From Paenibacillus sp. UBA6285 (GTDB lineage: Bacteria > Bacillota > Bacilli > Paenibacillales > Paenibacillaceae), in assembly GCA_002438345.1 (NCBI GenBank), contig DJUJ01000079.1, forward strand, positions 10,748 through 16,348: a DNA stretch of 5,601 nucleotides, given 5' to 3'. The stretch's first letter is position 1. Every line of letters starts with the position of its first letter. Both the position numbers and the translations under genes were made by a program. The notes below the pieces were generated by a model that was not told the DNA's origin, did not search any database, and saw only the letters and a program-made list of their open reading frames with translations. Positions 1 through 5,206 of this stretch are shown one piece after another.

Positions 1-514
1 AATCGCCCTGAAGGCACTCGATTTAATCAATGATGGAGATACATTAATGGTAGATCCAAGCTCTACAGCCTTTGAGTTCCTAAAACTACTCGGCAACAAA
101 AACAATCTGACCATCATCACAAACTCCATTAATATTTTGCATGAGTTCTCGAATTCAGGGATGGATATTATATCTACTGGCGGTTCGCTACGTTACCGAT
201 CCATGTCACTCGTTGGACCTGTAGCCCATGACACCATTCAAAGATACAATGTGGATACTGCGGTAATCAGTTGTAAAGGGTTTGATATGGAACGAGGCAT
301 CACAGATTCCAACGAACCCGAGTGTGAGCTCAAGAAGTACATGCTACGGCAAGCCAATAAGGTCGTGCTCCTGGCAGATCACACCAAATTCGACAAGACT
401 GCTTTTACGAAGTTGGTTGAGCTTGGCCATATCGATTTTTTGATCACTGACCGTAAGCCTTCTGAAGCTTGGCTGAAACGTCTGAACGAGGAGAATATTG
501 AGGTTCTTTATTAA
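1..514 (+). CDS. DeoR/GlpR-family transcriptional regulator, C-terminal part (5' end outside window)
   Basis: The reading frame is open from base 2 and runs 170 residues to a TAA at 512-514, so the gene enters from the left. The ATG at 47 is internal, because IALKALDLINDGDTL continues the same domain upstream of it. What remains is the DeoR effector-binding (DeoRC sugar-phosphate sensor) domain. It shows the glycine/aspartate loop near DGDTLMVDPSST, the STGGSLRYRSMSLVG segment, and the typical GITDSNEPECELKKYM and KVVLLADHTKF blocks. Family members are about 250-260 residues, so roughly 85 residues including the helix-turn-helix are missing from view. Such proteins usually repress a nearby sugar uptake or catabolism operon and are released by a phosphorylated sugar. 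The ligand and targets cannot be told from this part. The gene converges on the methyltransferase gene. Confidence 0.9.
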   Translation, partial: IALKALDLINDGDTLMVDPSSTAFEFLKLLGNKNNLTIITNSINILHEFSNSGMDIISTGGSLRYRSMSLVGPVAHDTIQRYNVDTAVISCKGFDMERGITDSNEPECELKKYMLRQANKVVLLADHTKFDKTAFTKLVELGHIDFLITDRKPSEAWLKRLNEENIEVLY

Positions 515-539
515 CAGTTTGTAGGCTCTAACTAGGACT

Positions 540-580
540 AAAAAAAATGCCGTTCCCCAGCGAGCTATGGGTGACGGCAT
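540..580 (-). terminator. Intrinsic terminator of the methyltransferase gene, possibly bidirectional
   Basis: The arms ATGCCGT (547-553) and ACGGCAT (574-580) form a 7-bp stem, with an inner CCCA/TGGG pairing (556-559 with 568-571). On the minus strand the stem is followed directly by eight T residues (the A-run at 540-547), and it begins 18 bases after the methyltransferase stop codon. On the plus strand the bases after the stem are only moderately T-rich, so it may also stop the regulator transcript, less efficiently. Confidence 0.85.
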
Positions 581-597
581 CTGTTGTATATTCATCA

Positions 598-1242
598 TTA
601 ACTTTTCGTAGAAACCTGAGAAATTGAAATTACTTCCATTGAAGGATTGGTATTATCGGGCTGCTTTACTTGCGCAGTGGCCTTCTTCCTACAAATATAA
701 ACAAAAGCAGGCGGAAAATTCAGCAGTACCCATTTAACGCTCAGGATTTCAAAATGCTGCATTAGCTCTTTTTTCATCTGAGGAAGATATTCAAAAGTTA
801 TGAACCACCCACCTTCTTTTAAAGAAGATGTGATCTGTTCTATATATAGGGCGCGATCAGAGGTAGAAAAATTCTTAAAAGACAAACTACTCACAATACA
901 GTCTAACTTCTCCAACCTGATATTATGAAGAGCAAGCCGTAGTCGTAGACAATCCTTATAATAAATACGGTCAGGGAATTTAAATCTTAATTGGTGACGA
1001 AAATCAGGGTCCTTCTCAAACAAGAGCACGTTCATATCGCTTTCTTCCCCGCTTGGAATAAACCTTGTGATTGCTCCAGTACCCACACCCAGCTCTGCTA
1101 TATTATGCATTTGATGCCATGGAATTGTGCCCAGCATCGTTTTTGCCAGCCAGCGCGAACTGGGAGTAACGCTTCCAAATTGTCGGGGTGCATGCAGAAA
1201 TTTATACAGAAAATGAAGTCTCACTCGAACTCCGCTTCGCAT
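598..1242 (-). CDS. Class I SAM-dependent methyltransferase, phospholipid N-methyltransferase (PmtA)-like
   Basis: A 214-residue cytosolic protein. The N-terminus reads FLYKFLHAPRQFGSVTPSSRWLAKTM (residues 11-36), the arrangement found just before the SAM-binding domain in bacterial phospholipid N-methyltransferases and some rRNA-adenine-methyltransferase-like proteins. SAM-binding motif I is AELGVGTG (49-56), and an acidic end of strand 2 follows in LFEKD (74-78). The DCIVSSLSFKNF block (114-125) sits where PmtA proteins have a DxVVSSLP-like motif, followed by LKEGGWFITFEY (141-152). The C-terminus FVYICRKK is also typical, and the last 25 or so residues are a polar tail. The ATG is well supported by AAGGGGGAG five bases upstream. 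The gene stands alone between gnd and a convergent regulator. The substrate is uncertain: phosphatidylethanolamine-type lipid methylation is an analogy, and a small-molecule substrate is equally possible. Confidence 0.8.
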   Translation of the reverse strand: MRSGVRVRLHFLYKFLHAPRQFGSVTPSSRWLAKTMLGTIPWHQMHNIAELGVGTGAITRFIPSGEESDMNVLLFEKDPDFRHQLRFKFPDRIYYKDCLRLRLALHNIRLEKLDCIVSSLSFKNFSTSDRALYIEQITSSLKEGGWFITFEYLPQMKKELMQHFEILSVKWVLLNFPPAFVYICRKKATAQVKQPDNTNPSMEVISISQVSTKS

Positions 1243-1338
1243 GTAATCTCCCCCTTGTTTCGTAAGTTTCCCATCTAGTTCTAAAATATGTTAACAAGAT
1301 TAAAGCCGTACACGATCTATTCTTTCCATTTATTATTT

Positions 1339-1384
1339 TTTGCAAAATAAAAAGCCCAAATTTCTCCGCAGGATGAATTACGGG
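1339..1384 (-). terminator. Probable intrinsic terminator downstream of gnd
   Basis: Reading leftward, CCCGTAATTC and GAAATTTGGG can pair imperfectly around a loop containing TCCTGCGGA (plus-strand arms 1355-1364 and 1375-1384). The stem is followed by C and then TTTTTATTTT, the usual tail of a terminator. It begins about 28 bases after the gnd stop codon. The outer CCC/GGG pairing is sound but the middle of the stem has mismatches, so the call is moderate. Confidence 0.45.
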
Positions 1385-1411
1385 AAGATTCGAGCTTATT
1401 ATTTACGTTAG

Positions 1412-2305
1412 TTACTTCGATTCAACAGCATGTCCACCAAATTCATTCCGCAGCGCAGCAACGACTTTTCCTGTGAATGTGTCGGTCTCCAACGAACGGT
1501 AGCGCATTAATAACGCCATCGCGATCACTGGTGTTGCAGCTTGCAAATCAAATGCGGTTTCGAGCGTCCATCTGCCTTCACCGGAGGAGTGCATAATCCC
1601 TTTGATCTCGTCCAATTTAGCGTCTTTCGAGAACGCACGTTCAACCAGTTCCATCAGCCAAGAACGGATGACAGAACCATGATTCCACACACGAGCAACT
1701 TCCTCAAAGTTGAAATCAAACTCACTCTTTTCCAGAACCTCAAAGCCTTCACCGATGGCAGCCATCATACCGTATTCAATACCGTTATGCACCATTTTCA
1801 GAAAATGGCCACTACCAGCTTTACCAGCATATAAAAAGCCGCTTTCCACAGCCGTATCACGGAAGATCGGCTCCACAACCTCCCAAGCTTCAGGATCTCC
1901 ACCAACCATGTAACAAGCGCCGTTACGCGCCCCTTCCATTCCTCCGGATGTACCTGCATCCATGAAGCTGATCCCGTGTTCCTTCAATTGCTCATATCGG
2001 CGAATAGATTCCTTATAATGCGAATTACCCGCTTCAATAACGATATCTCCTTTAGATAACAAAGGTGTAAGCTCCGCGATTACTGAGTCGACCACCTGAT
2101 GCGGAACCATGATCCAAATGATTCTAGGTGTTTCCAATTGCTGTACCAGTTCAGTAAGTGTTACTGCTCCATTAGCGCCCTTTGCTTTCATTTCCTCCAC
2201 AGCAGGTGTATTCAGATCAAATGCAACAACCTCATATCCATGATCGAGCAAATTCCGGCCTAAATTAAAGCCCATTTTTCCTAACCCAACTAATCCTACT
2301 TTCAT
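1412..2305 (-). CDS. gnd: 6-phosphogluconate dehydrogenase, decarboxylating, short NAD-type
   Basis: Catalyses oxidative decarboxylation of 6-phosphogluconate to ribulose-5-phosphate in the cytosol, the last oxidative step of the pentose phosphate pathway. The 297-residue length matches the short form (B. subtilis YqeC type) rather than the roughly 470-residue NADP form. The Rossmann fold begins with GLVGLGKMG (G7, G9, G12). The second strand ends in aspartate (AFD, D30), which favours NAD over NADP. The substrate motif is DAGTSGGMEGARNG (116-129). The catalytic-helix signature FLKMVHNGIEYG (168-179) supplies K170, N174 and E177. The C-terminal helical domain carries SSGEGRWT (240-247). The ATG is preceded by GGAGGGG at 6 bases. 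It lies 72 bases after zwf and is separated from it by a strong terminator, so expression depends on readthrough or on a promoter I could not identify in the gap. Confidence 0.95.
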   Translation of the reverse strand: MKVGLVGLGKMGFNLGRNLLDHGYEVVAFDLNTPAVEEMKAKGANGAVTLTELVQQLETPRIIWIMVPHQVVDSVIAELTPLLSKGDIVIEAGNSHYKESIRRYEQLKEHGISFMDAGTSGGMEGARNGACYMVGGDPEAWEVVEPIFRDTAVESGFLYAGKAGSGHFLKMVHNGIEYGMMAAIGEGFEVLEKSEFDFNFEEVARVWNHGSVIRSWLMELVERAFSKDAKLDEIKGIMHSSGEGRWTLETAFDLQAATPVIAMALLMRYRSLETDTFTGKVVAALRNEFGGHAVESK

Positions 2306-2358
2306 GTAATTCCCCTCCGATATATAGATTCTTATGATGTAATTTAGCTTAAATTGGT

Positions 2359-2388
2359 AAAAAAAACAGACAGGGGCTTACGCCCCTG
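2359..2388 (-). terminator. Intrinsic terminator between zwf and gnd, overlapping the zwf stop codon
   Basis: On the minus strand CAGGGGC pairs perfectly with GCCCCTG (plus-strand arms 2382-2388 and 2371-2377) around a 4-base loop GTAA. The loop contains the TAA stop codon of zwf. Four bases later comes a run of eight T residues (plus-strand A-run 2359-2366). The structure is strong and oriented to end zwf transcripts, so gnd would receive only readthrough from the zwf promoter. A ribosome terminating at the stop codon would cover the stem, so translation may modulate termination; that is inference. Confidence 0.85.
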
Positions 2389-3919
2389 GCCGTATAGATT
2401 CCTGCGTTGCTGCAACTTCAGCCTGAACAGTGAGAACTTCTGTCTCCTGATCGGCCTCATCAAACCACCAGCGATCTTCCCCCAAAAGCTCCATCGCCGC
2501 ATCTGGACCATAAGAACCTGATGTATACGTGTGAAGTGGCATAAGCCCCTCTTCCATTACCTCCTGGATAGGTGTAACCCATTGCCAAGACAGTTCAACT
2601 TCTTTCCAGTGAGCGAAGAAGGTTGCATCGCCGCGAAGCGCATCGATAATCAGATTTTCATAAGCTTCCGGAACATCTGAAGCGCCGGCTTCATAAGTAG
2701 CGCGAACAGGCTCGAGCTTTCCTTTTTGCAACTGATCTTTCGTATTCAACTGAAGCGTAATCGCTTCATTCGGACCAATCTCGATAATAAGCAGATTCGG
2801 TACGTCGTTCCCTTTATTCATGTTATTACTATCATTAAACGGTTCTTTAAACTCAATAACAATACGTGTGGATTTCTCCTTCATTCTCTTGCCGGTACGA
2901 ATATAGAAAGGTACATCATTCCAAAGTGGATCATCTATAAATAAACGCGCTGCAATAAACGTCTCATTTTGTGAGGATTGGTTAATTCCTGGCTCATCCA
3001 AGTAACCTGCAACAGATTCCCCTTTAATTTCACCCTCTGCATATTGTCCACGGACAACATGTTTATTAACCTCGTCTTTGCTAATTGGAATGAGATGCTC
3101 CATGACGTATCTTTTCTTACCACGGATCTCTTCAGGTGTACTGCCTTTAGGAAGCTGCATCGCCATCATCATAAGCAATTGCAACATATGGTTCTGGAAC
3201 ATATCACGAAGTGCGCCAGCTTTATCATAATAGCCTGCCCGTTCTTCAACGCCGACAGTCTCACTCGCCGTAATTTGAACATTCGCGATATATCTATTTT
3301 TCCACAATGCTCTAAGCACAGGATTAGAATACTTCAGGACTTCCAAATTCTGCACCATCGGTTTACCTAGGAAATGGTCAATCCGGAAGATCTCTTCTTC
3401 AGCAAACACAGCATTCAAGCTTTCATTTAGCTCTCTTGCTGTCTTCAAATCGGTACCAAAAGGCTTCTCAATAATCAGACGTTTCCAGCCCTTCGTGGAA
3501 CCCAGACCGCTGGAGTGAATATTGGCTGCGATTTCCTTGAAAAACTCGGGGCCCACCGATAAATAAAACATCCGATTCTCAGGAATATTGAGCAATTGCT
3601 CGCGGCGTTTTACATGCTCCAGAAGCTTCATATAATCTTCCGTATTCCCCACATCTAGAACGCTATATTCAAAGGCCTCCAAGAAAATCTGCAACTGCGG
3701 AGAATCAACCGCCGGCTGTCTAGAAAATGTCTGTAAAGATTGCAGGACTTGCTTGCGGAAGGCTTCGTTCGAAACTTCTCTTCTTCCTAATCCAATCACT
3801 GAGAGAGGACCTGAAATTTGACCATCTAAAAAGAGGTTATATAGTGCAGGATAAATTTTTCGTTTTGCCAAATCTCCTGTAGCGCCAAAAAGCACAAATG
3901 TTGATGATTCCACTTTCAT
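2378..3919 (-). CDS. zwf: Glucose-6-phosphate 1-dehydrogenase
   Basis: Oxidises glucose-6-phosphate to 6-phosphogluconolactone with reduction of NAD(P), the entry step of the oxidative pentose phosphate pathway. The frame gives 513 residues, close to the usual 480-515. The nucleotide-binding motif is FGATGDLAKRK (11-21). EKPFG is at 151-155. The substrate/active-site motif RIDHFLGK (179-186) carries H182 and K186. GALRDMFQNHMLQ (235-247) supplies the presumed catalytic base H244. IRTGKRM (340-346) is the conserved C-terminal-domain motif. The last 27 or so residues, after DRWW, form an acidic Glu/Ala-rich tail. The start is ambiguous: GGGAGG lies only one base from the ATG at 3919 but seven bases from the GTG of codon 3 (3911-3913), which may be the true start. 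No in-frame start exists further upstream before a stop. A sigma-A promoter lies just upstream, and gnd follows after a terminator. Confidence 0.97.
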   Translation of the reverse strand: MKVESSTFVLFGATGDLAKRKIYPALYNLFLDGQISGPLSVIGLGRREVSNEAFRKQVLQSLQTFSRQPAVDSPQLQIFLEAFEYSVLDVGNTEDYMKLLEHVKRREQLLNIPENRMFYLSVGPEFFKEIAANIHSSGLGSTKGWKRLIIEKPFGTDLKTARELNESLNAVFAEEEIFRIDHFLGKPMVQNLEVLKYSNPVLRALWKNRYIANVQITASETVGVEERAGYYDKAGALRDMFQNHMLQLLMMMAMQLPKGSTPEEIRGKKRYVMEHLIPISKDEVNKHVVRGQYAEGEIKGESVAGYLDEPGINQSSQNETFIAARLFIDDPLWNDVPFYIRTGKRMKEKSTRIVIEFKEPFNDSNNMNKGNDVPNLLIIEIGPNEAITLQLNTKDQLQKGKLEPVRATYEAGASDVPEAYENLIIDALRGDATFFAHWKEVELSWQWVTPIQEVMEEGLMPLHTYTSGSYGPDAAMELLGEDRWWFDEADQETEVLTVQAEVAATQESIRPGA

Positions 3920-3926
3920 TCCTCCC
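3911..3926 (-). promoter_or_regulatory. zwf ribosome binding site that favours a GTG start
   Basis: On the minus strand the order is GGGAGG, A, ATG, AAA, GTG. The spacing from GGAGG to the ATG is a single base, which is too tight for normal initiation. The spacing to the in-frame GTG two codons later is seven bases, which is near optimal. The protein would then start two residues later, at VESSTF read as MESSTF. Confidence 0.5.
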
Positions 3927-3983
3927 GCTGTTATATATTATTTATATACTTACTTTTAATTACTAACATACTCGGTAGAGTCA

Positions 3984-4012
3984 ATCATACGACTGATATT
4001 TTCATTCGTCAA
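3984..4012 (-). promoter_or_regulatory. Sigma-A promoter of zwf
   Basis: On the minus strand a -35 box TTGACG (4007-4012) and a -10 box TATGAT (3984-3989) are separated by exactly 17 bases. Transcription would start near 3977, giving a leader of about 58 bases that is very A/T-rich before the ribosome binding site. A short inverted repeat, ACTC/GAGT (3970-3981), lies at the predicted start point. Another, TTTCG/CGAAA (4018-4022 and 4030-4034), lies just upstream of the -35 box. Confidence 0.8.
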
Positions 4013-4067
4013 CCTCATTTCGACATTTACGAAAAGTTATTATTTTCACAAAGATATGAAATGGTAA

Positions 4068-4085
4068 TTGTGATCAATGTCACAA
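4068..4085. promoter_or_regulatory. Fnr/CRP-type palindrome upstream of zwf
   Basis: TTGTGA, six bases (TCAATG), TCACAA: a perfect 6+6 inverted repeat that matches the TGTGA-N6-TCACA site recognised by CRP/FNR-family regulators, including Fnr of Bacillus. It is centred about 99 bases upstream of the predicted zwf start point, further than a typical -41.5 activator site. Occupancy and target are inference. Confidence 0.45.
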
Positions 4086-4141
4086 AGATAAGCGCAAAAC
4101 TTTATTCATATTTACAGTATAAAAAAGAACGAGTCCAAAAC

Positions 4142-4168
4142 AAAAAAATCCGCGTCCAGCGCGGATTT
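4142..4168 (-). terminator. Strong intrinsic terminator reading leftward, upstream of zwf
   Basis: A perfect 9-bp stem, AAATCCGCG (4146-4154) with CGCGGATTT (4160-4168), closes a 5-base loop. On the minus strand the stem leads into a T-tract, with TTTTTTTG and then four more T bases. It is placed to end a minus-strand transcript before the zwf promoter. The nearest intact minus-strand gene, the SRPBCC-domain gene, ends almost 400 bases away, so it either ends a long 3' untranslated tail or belonged to a gene now lost. Confidence 0.85.
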
Positions 4169-4335
4169 AATAAATCAATGCTCTATTCATCTATCAGGGT
4201 GGACATGCATAAATCTTCTTTTAAAAATGGAAGGTCAATTTGTTCCCTCCTTCTGTCTTCACTCCGTTGGTAATTCCAAGTAAATCTGTGAAAATTGAGT
4301 TTTGCCTTAAGGTAAGCTTTTGGGAGACTTATTTT
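4169..4335. other. Non-coding stretch without a recognisable gene
   Basis: No frame with a credible start and ribosome binding site was found. On the minus strand a frame is open from 4365 to a TAG at 4183-4185 (60 codons, ending EDLCMSTLIDE) but has no ATG, GTG or TTG start. A good-looking AGAAGGAGGG precedes a TTG followed by only four codons and a stop. A short imperfect palindrome, TTGCCTTAAGGTAA, lies at about 4302-4315. The segment may be the remains of a former minus-strand gene whose terminator at 4142-4168 survives. Confidence 0.4.
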
Positions 4336-4562
4336 GAGATATCCTATTGCGGGACTAACGGGAATTCATCCGACTTGCCAATATGCTTGCACGCCCGTTA
4401 CGGCCCATTGATGTAGAGATTCATCTAAGCATAAATCATCGATCGGCCGTTCGAATGCTACATTCGCTCAGCTCTAAAGGAGTGTTCTCACCGGTAACTG
4501 GACCAGAAGGCAAACATGTTGTGAAGTAGGGCACCCTTCGCTTTAGTTACAGCAGCTATCTT
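4336..4562 (+). other. Intergenic block with several consecutive stems: candidate structured RNA or dispersed element
   Basis: Complementary segments follow one another. TAACGGG (4356-4362) pairs with CCCGTTA (4394-4400). ACGGCC-C-ATTGATG (4400-4413) pairs with CATCGAT-C-GGCCGT (4437-4450), with one C-C mismatch and one G-T pair. CGAATG pairs with CATTCG (4452-4466). GTAACTGGA (4494-4502) pairs with TTTAGTTAC (4542-4550), with two G-T pairs, and GAAGG/CCTTC is nested inside it. A possible closing helix is GAGATA (4336-4341) with TATCTT (4557-4562). A4400 is shared by the first two stems, so one of them loses that pair. The G-T pairs are allowed only in the plus-strand RNA, which suggests that strand. 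I do not recognise the fold as a known riboswitch or ribozyme and see no clear promoter. It could be a small RNA, a repeated intergenic element, or chance pairing. Confidence 0.35.
4357..4529 (+). pseudogene. Possible decayed FtsK-gamma-like winged-helix gene fragment
   Basis: The plus-strand frame ending at the TAG at 4527-4529 contains INHRSAVRMLHSLSSKG followed by VFSPVTGPEGKHVVK. This resembles the FtsK gamma (DNA-reading winged-helix) pattern IGYNRAARxIxxLExxGIVSPxxG, with the I, A, R, L, G, SP, G and V positions in register. The frame is open from just after a TAA at 4356-4358, but the only ATG (4383) has no ribosome binding site and leaves 48 residues, less than the full domain. A further in-frame TGA lies at 4335-4337. 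If real, it is a remnant or a small orphan DNA-binding protein. It competes with the structured-element reading of the same bases, and the resemblance is by eye only. Confidence 0.25.
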
Positions 4563-4563
4563 C

Positions 4564-4992
4564 TTAGAATACGGACTCTGCCACATCCTTAAGTACAGCT
4601 AAAATCGTCTGACCTTCCTCACCTTGAGATTCCTGATGGGTTGTCCCTGGTCTATTATCATTCTGTTCGATAATCAATAAAATTTCATTTCCTTCTTCAA
4701 TCAGTGTATAGCTCATGATGAAGTAATTTTCCGGCTTATCTTCCAAATCTGGACGAGGTGCAAAGAGTGTGTACTTGATCAACTTATAGGGTTCAAATCC
4801 CAATACTTCCCCCCACTGTTCGTAGACATTCCCATCCCACTCACTATGAAAACGAATCTCGCTGCCGATTTGCCAATCTGTAAGTAGATCGCTCCCATAC
4901 TGCCACTGTTTAACTAATTCTGGCTTTGTAATTGCATCCCATACCTTCTTCGCTGATGCATGGATCAATACTCGGGAAGTTTGCGTGGACAC
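4564..4992 (-). CDS. AHSA1/SRPBCC-domain protein (START-like ligand-binding fold)
   Basis: With the preferred GTG start the protein has 142 residues, normal for the AHSA1 (Aha1 C-terminal homology) branch of the SRPBCC superfamily. It opens with SRVLIHASAKKVWDAITKPELVKQW (residues 6-30), the strand-helix that begins these helix-grip folds. The rest alternates strands, with FHSEWDGNVYEQWGEVLGFEPYKLIKYT and YFIMSYTLIEEGNEILLIIEQND, and ends in a helix (TILAVLKDVAESVF). Bacterial members are small soluble proteins that bind hydrophobic ligands; most have no known substrate. An in-frame ATG at 5032-5034 lacks a ribosome binding site. GGAGGAGG lies six bases before the GTG at 4990-4992, so the shorter form is chosen. 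A sigma-A promoter lies upstream, and the gene is divergent from the peptidase gene. Confidence 0.85.
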   Translation of the reverse strand: MSTQTSRVLIHASAKKVWDAITKPELVKQWQYGSDLLTDWQIGSEIRFHSEWDGNVYEQWGEVLGFEPYKLIKYTLFAPRPDLEDKPENYFIMSYTLIEEGNEILLIIEQNDNRPGTTHQESQGEEGQTILAVLKDVAESVF

Positions 4993-5004
4993 ATAAATCC
5001 TCCT
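4990..5004 (-). promoter_or_regulatory. Ribosome binding site of the SRPBCC gene, with overlapping ATG and GTG starts
   Basis: On the minus strand GGAGGAGG is followed by ATTT and then ATGTG. The GTG (4990-4992) is in frame with the gene, six bases from the site. The overlapping ATG (4992-4994) is four bases away but out of frame and would make only a nine-residue peptide. Confidence 0.65.
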
Positions 5005-5053
5005 CCAAAAAAATACGAATGTAGTTTGCAGCATAAATCAACTCTATTTTTAA

Positions 5054-5082
5054 ATAATATCAAACAGCATTTCTCTTAACAA
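5054..5082 (-). promoter_or_regulatory. Sigma-A promoter of the SRPBCC gene
   Basis: On the minus strand TTGTTA (5077-5082) and TATTAT (5054-5059) are separated by exactly 17 bases. The start point would be near 5047, leaving a leader of about 55 bases before the GTG start. It also places the upstream in-frame ATG only 13 bases from the transcript end, which further argues against that ATG. Confidence 0.7.
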
Positions 5083-5163
5083 GTTTTTACACTTTTGCTC
5101 ATTTGTTCTTTTTTCGACCATAAAAAGCTCACACAGGTCTATCGTAAATGGCTGTTCAGAATA

Positions 5164-5169
5164 TATAAT
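5164..5169 (+). promoter_or_regulatory. Possible -10 box of the M3 peptidase gene
   Basis: A perfect TATAAT lies 38 bases before the ATG of the peptidase gene. No convincing -35 box is found 16-18 bases upstream and there is no extended TG, so the promoter is only tentative. The surrounding 5161-5180 is very A/T-rich. Confidence 0.4.
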
Positions 5170-5206
5170 AGATACTATATGGAATAGAAAGGAAGTTGAT
5201 TCGTTT

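Noticed and set aside
991..1278. Plus-strand open frame opposite the methyltransferase gene
   Set aside because: It is antisense to a well-supported gene, has no ribosome binding site, and its cysteine/histidine-rich product has no recognisable family.
1333..1350. TTATTTT/AAAATAA hairpin
   Set aside because: The stem is A/T only and too weak to act as a terminator; the adjacent G/C-containing structure at 1355-1384 is the better candidate.
2306..2358. A separate gnd promoter in the zwf-gnd gap
   Set aside because: TATATA and TAAGAA are possible -10 boxes, but no acceptable -35 box lies at 16-18 bases, so none is called.
4196..4202. AGGGTGG, reminiscent of the T-box antiterminator motif
   Set aside because: The rest of the T-box sequence is absent, no terminator follows on that strand, and no aminoacyl-tRNA synthetase or amino-acid gene lies downstream.
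4061..4273. A 70-codon plus-strand open frame beginning MVIVINVTK
   Set aside because: It runs straight through the perfect terminator hairpin at 4142-4168, has no ribosome binding site, and its product is lysine/serine-rich without any domain pattern.
4449..4456. GTTCGAAT, reminiscent of the tRNA T-loop
   Set aside because: No acceptor stem, anticodon arm or CCA end can be built around it; the bases fall in the CGAATG/CATTCG hairpin instead.
4400..4503. Minus-strand frame from about 4469 to 4366 reading VAFERPIDDLCLDES and onward
   Set aside because: It looks protein-like but has stops at both ends, no start codon with a binding site, and lies opposite the other candidate reading; most likely the shadow of a structured or decayed element.
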